A stretch of DNA of 12,934 nt from Desulfuromusa sp. (lineage in GTDB: Bacteria; Desulfobacterota; Desulfuromonadia; Desulfuromonadales; Geopsychrobacteraceae). Made by a program: the position numbers and the translations under genes. Below, piece by piece: positions 1 to 7,960 of the stretch (its first letter is position 1; the number at the start of each line of letters is the position of its first letter). Where the stretch lies: contig JAGGWI010000274.1 in NCBI GenBank assembly GCA_021157505.1, forward strand, positions 1 through 12,934. Direction: 5' to 3'. The notes below the pieces were generated by a model. That model ran no database searches and was not told the origin of the DNA. It was given only the letters and a program-made list of their open reading frames with translations.

Positions 1-1649
1 CATTAACCGTTGATACCACCGGTGGCGTCACTGAAGATGCGACCACTCCGAACCTGACCGACAGCGGCGTGTTGAGCTTCACCGATATCGACACCACCGA
101 CACGCATAGCGTATCCACCAGCTACAATAGCGATGCTGTCTGGAGTGATGGTATCCTCAATGCTGCGCAGATCACCGCCATCAGCAGCGGCTTCAGTGCT
201 GACAGCGACAGCTGGGACTACAGCGTGGCCAACGCCGATCTGCAGTTTCTGGACGCGGGTGAAACCATCATCCTGAGCTTTGATGTCACCGTCAGCGATG
301 ACTCAGGAGCCACTAATGACAGCGATACACAGACCGTGACTCTGACGCTGACCGGCACCAACGATGCGCCAGTTTTTGATTCAACACCGGTCTCAGCTGC
401 TGCTGAAGATGCTACTTACAGCTATACCGTCACCACTAGTGATATAGACATAGAGGCCGTCACCATAACCGCTACGACTCTGCCAAGTTGGTTAACGCTG
501 ACTGACAATGGCGATGGCACAGCAACATTGAGCGGAACTCCACTTAATGCGGATGTTGGTCCTCATGCTGTCATACTGAACGTCAGTGATGGCAGTTTAA
601 GTAGCGATCAGAGTTTTACTATTGTTGTAGTTAATACTAATGATGCTCCAGAGGGGACTGTCACCATCAACAACATGTCTCCTACCGAAGGTGACACCCT
701 CACCGCCAGCAATAATCTTACTGATGAAGATGGTCTCAGTGGAGTCATCAATTATCAATGGCAACGTAGTGGTGTAGATATTCTTGGAGCGACTGGCAAC
801 ACCTATACAACCACTCGGGGGGATACGGGTCATGTGATCCGGGTTGTGGCAAGTTTTATTGATGATCGTGGAACCACAGAACATGTTATCAGTAGCGAAA
901 CAACCATCGTATATGAAAGGGACAACGACGGCTTAATCGATTCATCTCAGGATGACGATACTTCTAATTCTGGAACTGATGACAATTCTGATACCGGTCA
1001 ATCTTCAGGGGATAGTACGGAAGAAACTCCACTGACAGATGACTTACTAACGCCACAACCGGACGAGCCACTCACCCTTTCAGAGATTGATGAAAGCTTG
1101 GTTCTCGCTGCTGAACAGGACACTGAAGGAATTCTCTATTTAACCGATGAGAATGACAGTGATAATGAATCATCTGGACGCGGGGAAAACAATGACCTCC
1201 TCTTCTTTGATCACAACCTTTATAAGGAAATAAGTGCAGCAAATCATCTAAATTACCACTTTGGAATTAATAAGGGTAATTTTGATACAAACGACTTTTC
1301 AGTTGATGATATTAACTTTGAGGACAACGAATTACAGCGGATTATTGACAATGGTGCTTATGATCAACTGCGTGATGAAATTGATGAAGCCTTCAGTGCT
1401 GAACAGCATTCTGAATCAGTGAGAACAAATATTATCACTGCAACGACAGCAACGTTTACGATTGGCCTGGTCAGTTATCTGTTGCGCGCCGGTTCTCTGA
1501 TCGCAAGTATGATGTCAACACTGCCCCTGTGGCGTGGCTTTGATCCAATTGTTATTGTGGCGGGGAAAAAGAAAAAAAAGGATAAGAAAAAAGTTGAAGA
1601 TCCCGCGGTAACTGAATCGGAAACCCTTTTTGACAGTGAGTCAGAATGA
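1..1649 (+). CDS. C-terminal part of a large VCBS/cadherin-like repeat surface protein with a C-terminal membrane anchor (5' end outside window)
   Basis: The frame is open from base 3 with no start, so the gene begins left of the window; the GTG at 69 is an internal Val codon. In order: one VCBS-type repeat (about 3-371, ending TGTNDAP), a cadherin/He_PIG-like domain (about 363-650, with LPSWLTLTDNGDGTATLSGTP), an Ig-like domain (about 651-925, with YQWQRSGVDILGAT), an Asp/Ser-rich acidic linker (about 926-1080), a unique acidic region to about 1420, and a hydrophobic segment (about 1435-1560) with WRGFDP near its end. A run of lysines and a 28-residue charged tail finish the protein. Such repeat proteins are usually secreted adhesins or biofilm proteins. 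The hydrophobic stretch plus basic tail looks like an inner-membrane stop-transfer anchor, not an RTX secretion signal. From memory, large repeat proteins in related bacteria share a W-R-x-F-D-P tail. The stop overlaps the next start, suggesting translational coupling to the c-di-GMP gene. Confidence 0.88.
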   Translation, partial: LTVDTTGGVTEDATTPNLTDSGVLSFTDIDTTDTHSVSTSYNSDAVWSDGILNAAQITAISSGFSADSDSWDYSVANADLQFLDAGETIILSFDVTVSDDSGATNDSDTQTVTLTLTGTNDAPVFDSTPVSAAAEDATYSYTVTTSDIDIEAVTITATTLPSWLTLTDNGDGTATLSGTPLNADVGPHAVILNVSDGSLSSDQSFTIVVVNTNDAPEGTVTINNMSPTEGDTLTASNNLTDEDGLSGVINYQWQRSGVDILGATGNTYTTTRGDTGHVIRVVASFIDDRGTTEHVISSETTIVYERDNDGLIDSSQDDDTSNSGTDDNSDTGQSSGDSTEETPLTDDLLTPQPDEPLTLSEIDESLVLAAEQDTEGILYLTDENDSDNESSGRGENNDLLFFDHNLYKEISAANHLNYHFGINKGNFDTNDFSVDDINFEDNELQRIIDNGAYDQLRDEIDEAFSAEQHSESVRTNIITATTATFTIGLVSYLLRAGSLIASMMSTLPLWRGFDPIVIVAGKKKKKDKKKVEDPAVTESETLFDSESE

Positions 1650-4615
1650 TATTTAAATCTCCCGCAATGCGGCTCAGCTTCGCGCTGGTTCTATTGATAC
1701 TCAATCTATTGTTTCTTGCCAACTGGATTGGACTGATCCCGGATGAGGCTGAATTGACCATGGAACTGCGTAAAGGATTGAGTGAGTCTTTGGCTCTCCA
1801 ATTCTCTTCGGCAGCAGATCAGGGTGAATTACAGTTAATACAGAATACTTTGCGAGCGGTGGTGGAGCGAAATGATGATATTCGTTCTGCTGCAATTCGG
1901 ACTACTAACGGTCAATTACTTGCTCTGGCCGGTGAACATCTGGCGCACTGGAAAACCCCGATTGATGGAAAATCAACATCGACCCAGGTGCTGGTCCCCG
2001 TCTATCGTCAGGGTAAGAAATGGGCAACGGTGGAAATCCGCTTTGCATCGCTCTGGGCAAGCGACTGGTTGCAGGGCTTCGCTAACTCTTTTATCGGGCT
2101 GCTACTGTTCATTGGCATAAGCAGTTTTCTCTGTTATTTCTTTGTTATCAAAAGAACCTTGCGTGAACTTGACCCCTCTGCCGTCATTCCTGAACGGGTT
2201 CAAAAAGCATTTGATGTCCTCCAGGAAGGGGTACTGGTTCTTGATGAAAAAGAGCAGATTCTGATGGCGAACAAATCATTTGCTAAATTGGTCGGAAAAT
2301 CGCCAAAAAAACTTATCGGGCTCAAAGGTTCAGAACTGGGTTGGGCAGATTGTCAAAATGCCGAACAGATCAAACAACTCCCCTGGCTCAAGGTCTTGAA
2401 TAGCGGGGTAGAGCACAAGGACTCCTCGCTGCGATTATTGGATAACCATGGCAACGAAATTAAATTGACTGTCAATGCGGTCATGATCTCAGATAATGAC
2501 AATAAATGTCGTGGTAGCCTGGTGACGTTTGACGATATCACCCAGCTGGAAGAGAAAAATTTCAAACTTAATGATCTGGTGGAACAGCTCCAGTTGAGCA
2601 AGGAAGAGATTCAAGTCAAAAACGAAGAACTGGAATTTCTTGCCAATCGCGATCCCATGACTCTGTGCTTGAACCGGCGCTCACTGGATCGACAATTCGA
2701 TACTTTATTCACCAAAGCCAAGCTTGAAATATCACAACTTTCCTGCCTGATGGTTGATATTGACCTGTTTAAGACAGTCAACGATCGCTTTGGTCATTCA
2801 ATCGGTGATCAGGTGATCAAGGCGGTTGCTGACATACTGAAGAATTGTACCCGTGATAGCGATCTGGTCGGTCGCTATGGTGGTGAAGAATTCTGTATTA
2901 TTTTACCCGGGTTAGAACTGGAGAAGGGGGCTGAAATTGCAGAAAGGATACGTAGAGATATTGAAAAGGATCTTTGTGGCGGGGTTAAAATTACTGTCAG
3001 TCTGGGTGTTTCGTCACTGGAACAGAATGTCGGAAAGCCGGATGAACTGATTATCCAGGCCGATAAAGCCCTCTACGCTGCAAAAGCCGGGGGGCGAAAC
3101 CGGGTGGTCAACTGGGGAGGAAGTGAGGCATTAACGAGTGTTATTGATGTCGGCACAGAACAGCAACAAGCGACAGAAGTGGATACTGGCGCCGGCCAAA
3201 CCCAGTTGCTAGGTAAAATCAAAGAACTTGAGGGACTGTTAGAAAAACGGACTCTCGAATTTGAACATTTTGAGATGTACGATATCCAGACTGGCCTACC
3301 AACACGGTCGCTGTTTGAAGATCGGGTTGCCCATGAAATTGCCAGAAGTAAGCGAAAAGGTAGTCTGGTGGTCATTTTATCAATGAGCATCGACACCATC
3401 AAACGGGTCTATGAAACTTTAGGGCACAGTGCGGCTGAACAGTTGGTCAGAGCCTGTGGGCAACGTTTAAACGATGTCCTGCGAGAAGATTTTGATACCG
3501 TGGCGGTGCTGGAAGGTATGGAACATGACAGTTCAATCTCTTTGATTAATCAGACTGAATTTGGTGTATTACTGACAGATATCAAGCAGATTGACCATGT
3601 CACCTGGGTGCTGAAGCGACTGCAGAATGCTTTTTCCAAGTCTTTTCAAATTAAAAACCAGCAAATTTTCACGAACAACTATATTGGCGTCAGCGTTTAT
3701 CCACACGATGGTCAAACGGTGGAAGAGCTGTACAGCAGTGCAGTCAGCGCCTGCAGTTATGCACAAAAAATAAATGGCGACAAACATTACCTATTTGCAT
3801 CACAGAAGATCAACGCCATGGCGACAAAACAGCTGCAGATTGAAAGTAACCTTCATACAGCGATAGAGAACAATGAACTGACTTTACACTACCAGCCACA
3901 GGTTGAAACTGCTACAGGGCGTGTTGTCGGGGTTGAGGCACTGTTACGCTGGCATAATACTCAGCTTGGCCAGATCCCACCGAGTCATTTTATTCCGGTG
4001 GCTGAACAATCAGGGCAGATTAACCAGATCGGTGATTGGGTTCTCTATCAGGCGTGTCAACAGCTTAGAACTTGGCTGGATGATGGCCTGGCGATCAGTT
4101 CGATTGCGGTTAACCTCTCCGGAATGCAGTTACAGCAGCAAAATTTAGCCCATCGGATTGCGGAGATTCTCAGTCAATTCAATCTGGAGCCCCATTTTCT
4201 TGAAATTGAATTAACGGAAAGTGCGCTGGTTCATGCTTTTGATAAATCCTTTACCGTTTTGCAGAAAATTAAAGATATGGGGATTCGGGTGACGATGGAT
4301 GATTTTGGTACCGGCTATTCATCTCTATCCTATTTAAGAGATATTCCATTGTCCTGCGTTAAAATTGATCGTTCTTTCATTATGGATATTGGTAAGGATG
4401 AAAGTGCTGAAAAGCTGATCGCATCGATTATCTCCATGGCGCACAGTTTAGGCTTACAAGTTGTTGCAGAAGGCGTTGAAGAACAATATCAGGCCGACTA
4501 TTTAAGCACTCTAGGTTGCGAATATCTCCAGGGGTATCTGTTTGGAAAACCGGTTCCGGAAGGAGAAATTCCTACGTTCTTCAAAACCGAATTCGGTATT
4601 TCAGCCACAGCTTAA
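1646..4615 (+). CDS. Membrane-bound PAS-GGDEF-degenerate GGDEF-EAL c-di-GMP enzyme
   Basis: This 989-residue protein should make and/or break down cyclic di-GMP. TM1 is about residues 10-31 and TM2 about 146-168, enclosing a roughly 115-residue periplasmic sensor region. A PAS-like domain (about 185-300) and a coiled coil (about 300-335) lead to a GGDEF domain (336-495) with GGEEF at 412-416 and an intact inhibitory RxxD site (RDSD) just before it. A second GGDEF-like domain (about 545-720) has NQTEF (635-639) at the active-site position and is probably catalytically dead. The EAL domain (about 740-985) keeps EALLRW (764-769), ELTES, DDFGTGYSSL, KIDRSF and AEGVE, so phosphodiesterase activity is expected. 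Both active motifs are intact, so the net direction cannot be told. The ATG overlaps the upstream stop (ATGA) and no strong Shine-Dalgarno is seen, which favours coupling. The periplasmic part could sense the anchored repeat protein; that is inference. Confidence 0.95.
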   Translation: MIFKSPAMRLSFALVLLILNLLFLANWIGLIPDEAELTMELRKGLSESLALQFSSAADQGELQLIQNTLRAVVERNDDIRSAAIRTTNGQLLALAGEHLAHWKTPIDGKSTSTQVLVPVYRQGKKWATVEIRFASLWASDWLQGFANSFIGLLLFIGISSFLCYFFVIKRTLRELDPSAVIPERVQKAFDVLQEGVLVLDEKEQILMANKSFAKLVGKSPKKLIGLKGSELGWADCQNAEQIKQLPWLKVLNSGVEHKDSSLRLLDNHGNEIKLTVNAVMISDNDNKCRGSLVTFDDITQLEEKNFKLNDLVEQLQLSKEEIQVKNEELEFLANRDPMTLCLNRRSLDRQFDTLFTKAKLEISQLSCLMVDIDLFKTVNDRFGHSIGDQVIKAVADILKNCTRDSDLVGRYGGEEFCIILPGLELEKGAEIAERIRRDIEKDLCGGVKITVSLGVSSLEQNVGKPDELIIQADKALYAAKAGGRNRVVNWGGSEALTSVIDVGTEQQQATEVDTGAGQTQLLGKIKELEGLLEKRTLEFEHFEMYDIQTGLPTRSLFEDRVAHEIARSKRKGSLVVILSMSIDTIKRVYETLGHSAAEQLVRACGQRLNDVLREDFDTVAVLEGMEHDSSISLINQTEFGVLLTDIKQIDHVTWVLKRLQNAFSKSFQIKNQQIFTNNYIGVSVYPHDGQTVEELYSSAVSACSYAQKINGDKHYLFASQKINAMATKQLQIESNLHTAIENNELTLHYQPQVETATGRVVGVEALLRWHNTQLGQIPPSHFIPVAEQSGQINQIGDWVLYQACQQLRTWLDDGLAISSIAVNLSGMQLQQQNLAHRIAEILSQFNLEPHFLEIELTESALVHAFDKSFTVLQKIKDMGIRVTMDDFGTGYSSLSYLRDIPLSCVKIDRSFIMDIGKDESAEKLIASIISMAHSLGLQVVAEGVEEQYQADYLSTLGCEYLQGYLFGKPVPEGEIPTFFKTEFGISATA

Positions 4616-4629
4616 AGGTAATTTTAAAG

Positions 4630-5469
4630 ATGGAAGATTTAATGGAGAAGATCAAGAGCTCAGCGCAATTAATCACGCTGCCAGAGATTTATCTGCGCTT
4701 GAAAGAGTTGCTGGCTGATCCTGACTATACCATGGCTGAAGTCGCCCTGCTGATCAGTCATGACCCCGGTCTGGCTGCACGGGTTCTACGCATTGTTAAT
4801 AGTCCATTGAATCGCCGTACGGCTAAAATAGAAAAAATTAGTTATGCGGTGAGTTTACTTGGCGCTCAACAGGTTCACGATGTTGTCCTTTGTGCCTCAG
4901 TGACGGAAACTTTTGATGGAATCCACAGTGATGTCGTCAACATGAAACAGTTCTGGCAACGCAGCATATATTGTGCGATCACGGCTCGACAACTGGCAAT
5001 AAAATGTAAAGTAGAATGTGAGAGGCTATTTCTGCTTGGTCTGCTTGCCGATATTGGCCACCTGTTTATGTATCTGAGTATCTCTAAACAGGCTCAGCAA
5101 GCGATTGTTCAGGCACATGAGGAGCAGAGACCCCTTTATCTGATAGAGAATGAACAACTTGGTTTCAATTATGCTGAGGTGGGGGGAATGATGATGAAAG
5201 AGTGGTCATTACCGAGGAGCTTGCAGATTCCGATCACCTACCAAACCGATCCAGGCAAAGCTAAACCGTTTCCATTGGAAACCGGCTTACTCCATATTGC
5301 TATTTTGTTGGTACAAGCAGATCTGGGAAAAGGTGAATTTGGGGAAGGGGTCTATGTGGTGAATAAAAATGCCTGGACTGCAACAGATCTGACCCTGGAA
5401 GATTGTTTGAATGCAAGAGATATCGCAGCGGAACAATTTAAAATAGTCACTGAAAGCATTTTAGGTTAG
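4630..5469 (+). CDS. HDOD domain signalling protein
   Basis: The protein has 279 residues from the ATG at 4630, which has an AAAGGT Shine-Dalgarno-like sequence about ten bases upstream and lies 14 bases after the EAL gene stop. The open frame extends back to 4516, but that part lies inside the EAL gene and is not needed. Residues about 10-205 match the HDOD domain: SAQLITLPEIY near the N-terminus, SHDPGLAARVLRIVNSP (43-59) and then KISYAVSLLGAQQV. HDOD is a non-catalytic relative of HD phosphohydrolases, common in signal-transduction proteins alongside GGDEF and EAL; the binding partner is usually unknown. There is no signal peptide or membrane segment, so it is cytoplasmic. Its place between the c-di-GMP gene and the TolC gene suggests that it works in the same circuit. 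No output domain is attached, so it probably acts through protein-protein contact. Another ATG at 4642 is a possible start. Confidence 0.9.
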   Translation: MEDLMEKIKSSAQLITLPEIYLRLKELLADPDYTMAEVALLISHDPGLAARVLRIVNSPLNRRTAKIEKISYAVSLLGAQQVHDVVLCASVTETFDGIHSDVVNMKQFWQRSIYCAITARQLAIKCKVECERLFLLGLLADIGHLFMYLSISKQAQQAIVQAHEEQRPLYLIENEQLGFNYAEVGGMMMKEWSLPRSLQIPITYQTDPGKAKPFPLETGLLHIAILLVQADLGKGEFGEGVYVVNKNAWTATDLTLEDCLNARDIAAEQFKIVTESILG

Positions 5470-5503
5470 ATTTTTAATTAATTTTATATTATGATAATAA
5501 ATT

Positions 5504-6877
5504 ATGATACCTAGACAGATATTAAATAATTCACACTATTTGCTGTTAATCGCTCTTCTACTGTTAATGACAGTGTTATCCGCTCAAGCAACAACCCTCT
5601 CCCAATCCGTTGAGCAGGCGCTGTTGAGCAATCCACAACTGCAGGCTCTAACTTATAATCAACGGGCTATCGAGTACGATCTGAAGCAGGCAAAAGGGGG
5701 CTATCTGCCATCTCTCGACCTGTTGCTTGGCTATGGCTACGGCCAGTTCAGCGAAGATGATTCTGGAAGTTTTTCTAGTGACCCTGATGATAATGACTGG
5801 AAATCACGCAGCAATGCAACTATCCGGTTAGTCCAAAAAGTTTATGATGGCGGTGAAACAGGTAACCAGGTTTCTATCCGCAAGGCGCAGCTCAATTCGG
5901 CCGATCATTGGACCAAGGCAACTGCACAGGCCGTGGCCCTGGAGACAATATCTGCCCATCTGAGTGTTTTTCAGCAGCGCGAATTGATTTCACTCGCTAA
6001 AAAAAATCTGCAAATTCACCGTAACATTTATGCATCATTAGCAGAACGTGAACAGGCTGGAGCCGGAAATATTGCTGACGTAACTCAGGCCCAAGCGAGA
6101 TTGGCACGTGCTGAGTCAACCCTCTACTTAAGCCAGGCTGATCTCAGCCGTACGATTGCCAAATACACCCAGGTTGCAGGGTCACCTCCGCAAGAACTGA
6201 CCTACGCTGCGGATCCAAGAACATTACCAGGGGATCTTACAACCATTCTGCAACGTCTGGAAAAACACAATCCAGAGTTGCTGGCGGTGACAGCAGAAAT
6301 GGCAGAGGCAGGTTCCCGTTTAGCTCTGGCACGGGTTAACTATAAACCCAAGATTGATCTTGAATTGAGTAGCCGCTACACCGACCACATGGATGGAAAC
6401 GACTCCTGGCAGAACAGTAATGCGGCGATGCTTAATCTGCGCTGGAACCTGTTCAATGGCGGGCAAGATAAAGCCGGTATCGGTGCGGCATTATTCCGCA
6501 AGAATCAAAGTCGCTCAAAACGCGCTGCCAAATTAGCTGAACTCACAGAAGAGGCGGCAACCGCATGGGCAAACTATGCCTCATTGCAGCGGCAGAAAAC
6601 CGCTTATTTTGATGCGGTAGAGTTCAGTCGTAAAACCTTTGAAGCTTATTTAATACAGTTTGCCTATTCCCAGCGTAGCTTGCTTGACGTGCTCAGTGCC
6701 GAAAATGAATATTTTCAATCTGCCGTGCAATTAATCAGGGTTGACATAAATGCAACTCTCACGGCTTATCATCTGCTTGCGCTATCTGGCAATATTCAAC
6801 CTTCTTACGGTACCGATGCCGTTCCCGAGTATTATCATGAACTGACTCAATCGTTACCGATGGCCGGTGCCAATTGA
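5504..6877 (+). CDS. TolC-family outer-membrane channel, type I secretion type
   Basis: This 457-residue protein is the trimeric outer-membrane duct of a type I secretion or efflux system. A signal peptide covers residues 1-29 (hydrophobic LLLIALLLLMTV, then AQA before the likely cut). Two related TolC halves follow. The first carries QKVYDGG (111-117), the second WNLFNGG (314-320), at the points where strands meet helices. RSLLDVLSAENE (391-402) is typical of TolC proteins paired with type I exporters of large adhesins. The length is normal for the family. It starts 34 bases after the HDOD gene in a very AT-rich spacer with no clear Shine-Dalgarno, so initiation may be weak or depend on unstructured mRNA. 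The location downstream of a giant VCBS protein suggests that it exports that protein. The ABC transporter and membrane-fusion partners are not in the window. Confidence 0.93.
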   Translation: MIPRQILNNSHYLLLIALLLLMTVLSAQATTLSQSVEQALLSNPQLQALTYNQRAIEYDLKQAKGGYLPSLDLLLGYGYGQFSEDDSGSFSSDPDDNDWKSRSNATIRLVQKVYDGGETGNQVSIRKAQLNSADHWTKATAQAVALETISAHLSVFQQRELISLAKKNLQIHRNIYASLAEREQAGAGNIADVTQAQARLARAESTLYLSQADLSRTIAKYTQVAGSPPQELTYAADPRTLPGDLTTILQRLEKHNPELLAVTAEMAEAGSRLALARVNYKPKIDLELSSRYTDHMDGNDSWQNSNAAMLNLRWNLFNGGQDKAGIGAALFRKNQSRSKRAAKLAELTEEAATAWANYASLQRQKTAYFDAVEFSRKTFEAYLIQFAYSQRSLLDVLSAENEYFQSAVQLIRVDINATLTAYHLLALSGNIQPSYGTDAVPEYYHELTQSLPMAGAN

Positions 6878-6879
6878 CC

Positions 6880-6902
6880 TGAGGTAAAACGGGTCTACCT
6901 CA
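6880..6902 (+). terminator. Hairpin after the TolC gene
   Basis: A 7-base stem (TGAGGTA and TACCTCA) with a 9-base loop begins two bases after the TolC stop codon. No T-run follows, so it is a weak or Rho-assisted end, or an mRNA 3' stabiliser. The stronger hairpin at 6943-6971 may finish the job for plus-strand transcripts. Confidence 0.35.
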
Positions 6903-6912
6903 AAGAAGGGGG

Positions 6913-6979
6913 CAATAAAATCAAGCCATGATACAACCTAAAAATGGGCCAGCAAAATTTGCTGGCCCATTGATTTTAT

Positions 6980-6981
<2 letters not shown>
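6913..6981. repeat. 12-base inverted repeat enclosing the tRNA terminator
   Basis: CAATAAAATCAA at 6913-6924 is matched exactly by TTGATTTTATTG at 6970-6981. The pair encloses the terminator hairpin, shares two bases with it, and its right arm reaches into the encoded CCA end of the tRNA. Whether it forms in RNA or is a trace of a DNA-level event cannot be decided from sequence. Confidence 0.7.
6941..6971 (-). terminator. Intrinsic terminator of tRNA-Arg
   Basis: A perfect 14-base stem (6943-6956 and 6958-6971) with a single base at its exact centre contains GGGCCAGC/GCTGGCCC. Read on the minus strand it ends in ATTTTTAGG, so a U-run follows the stem directly downstream of the tRNA. On the plus strand the stem is followed by GATTTTATT, so it may also stop transcripts coming from the TolC operon. 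Confidence 0.75.
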
Positions 6982-7056
<75 letters not shown>

Positions 7057-7067
7057 ATGGGCTGTAC

Positions 7068-7096
7068 TATATACGCTATACCCCCACTTAATGCAA
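7068..7096 (-). promoter_or_regulatory. Sigma70-type promoter of tRNA-Arg
   Basis: Read on the minus strand, TTGCAT (7091-7096) and TATATA (7068-7073) are separated by exactly 17 bases. The -10 ends 11 bases before the mature tRNA, leaving room for a very short 5' leader. It lies in the 64 bases between the DUF1573 stop and the tRNA, so the tRNA can be made on its own. Confidence 0.65.
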
Positions 7097-7120
7097 CTGG
7101 AATTCATGGTTTCAGTCGCT

Positions 7121-7801
7121 CTATTTCTGAGATAGTCGTGCTGAAACAGGCACTCTTAATTGGGGAAGATTAGAAAAATCACTCCTGATGACAATATAAC
7201 CGGCCAACCGTTTTTTATCTGCTGGGAATTCCGCTGAAACCTTCAACTGTGCCCGTTCGCCCGGGGCAATGATCAACGGTGATAACTGAGCTACAATTCC
7301 AGGATTGGTTGTTTCTGGAGCGTGCAAAGTAATTGTTCGAGTTGATTCATTGACAATTTCAACTTTGGCCTGCAATAGAGTATCTTGCCCGACAACTCCC
7401 CAGTTGATCCGTCGGGGTTGCAAAAACAGCTCAGGTTTGACATTCCCTTGCAGGCTGAAGGTCACAGCACCATGTTCCGGGTCATTCGTTTCAAAGGAGA
7501 CTTCCTTTTGCACCACCCCACGAAATCCCCGTGAATCAAATTTTAACTGCAACTCAGCCATAGAGCCCGGGGTCAACCTGCTAGTTGTCAACAGGGCGGC
7601 CGTACAACCGCAAGAGCTGCGTAACCGGCTGATTTCCAGTATCTGATCCCCGGCATTGTAAAAACGAAAGTTATGTGTAATCTCAGCACCCTGGACAATC
7701 TCACCGAAATCATAGTTCACCTGCTCAACAACCAACGCTGGTGCGGCAAAAACAGAACCTGAAGCGAATAACGACAGCAGCAATAAAATACAATAACGCA
7801 T
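7121..7801 (-). CDS. DUF1573 family periplasmic protein
   Basis: The protein has 226 residues from the ATG at 7801, which has AAAGGG six bases upstream; a TTG two codons earlier lies too close to that site to be the start. A signal peptide covers residues 1-19 (CILLLLSLF core, VFA before the likely cut). The mature protein begins with the DUF1573 signature VNYDFGEIVQGAEITHNFRF and continues to SSCGCTA (62-68), the conserved Cys-Gly-Cys of the family, then FETNDPEHG. A second Ig-like beta domain (about 115-226) follows. The fold is related to ASH/hydin-type immunoglobulin domains. The function is unknown; a periplasmic or surface-bound role is expected. The C-terminal domain resembles DUF1573 only loosely. 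The gene is divergent from hpt and upstream of the tRNA on the same strand. Confidence 0.88.
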   Translation of the reverse strand: MRYCILLLLSLFASGSVFAAPALVVEQVNYDFGEIVQGAEITHNFRFYNAGDQILEISRLRSSCGCTAALLTTSRLTPGSMAELQLKFDSRGFRGVVQKEVSFETNDPEHGAVTFSLQGNVKPELFLQPRRINWGVVGQDTLLQAKVEIVNESTRTITLHAPETTNPGIVAQLSPLIIAPGERAQLKVSAEFPADKKRLAGYIVIRSDFSNLPQLRVPVSARLSQK

Positions 7802-7844
7802 AATCAACCCTTTATACTTTCGGATAATTTTCTAACAATGCTGA

Positions 7845-7853
7845 ATCATAGCA
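7845..7853 (-). promoter_or_regulatory. Possible extended -10 promoter of the DUF1573 gene
   Basis: On the minus strand TGC-TATGAT gives an extended -10 element (TATGAT at 7845-7850, TGC at 7851-7853), 44 bases before the ATG. No good -35 lies at the usual distance, which extended -10 promoters tolerate. Confidence 0.4.
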
Positions 7854-7892
7854 TATTTTCTCGCTCTAAAACACGACAGGGATCAGTTGCAA

Positions 7893-7922
7893 TTGACAGA
7901 ACTGCTTTTTTCCTGCTATAGC
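7893..7922 (+). promoter_or_regulatory. hpt: Strong sigma70-type promoter of hpt
   Basis: A perfect -35, TTGACA (7893-7898), is followed after 18 bases by TATAGC (7917-7922), preceded by TGC as an extended -10. The predicted start is around 7928-7930, about 30 bases before the hpt ATG, leaving a short leader with AGGGAG as ribosome site. Confidence 0.7.
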
Positions 7923-7960
7923 TTAGAGTCAAACTACAGGCATCAGGGAGTAAAGACAAA

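Noticed and set aside
1561..1600. A-rich run (including A8) as a possible programmed frameshift in the adhesin tail
   Set aside because: Shifting into the -1 frame meets TAA at 1583 and the +1 frame meets TAA at 1609, so neither joins the next gene; the run simply codes lysines.
1646..4615. Calling the GGDEF/EAL protein a LapD homologue
   Set aside because: LapD has a HAMP domain and degenerate GGDEF and EAL sites; this protein has PAS, an intact GGEEF with an RxxD site and an intact EAL.
4516..4629. Upstream extension of the HDOD protein from an ATG at 4516
   Set aside because: It lies inside the EAL coding sequence, and the ATG at 4630 has a ribosome site and starts exactly where the HDOD homology would begin.
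7305..7646. 113-codon plus-strand frame
   Set aside because: It is antisense to the DUF1573 gene, which has a signal peptide, a ribosome site and the family motif.
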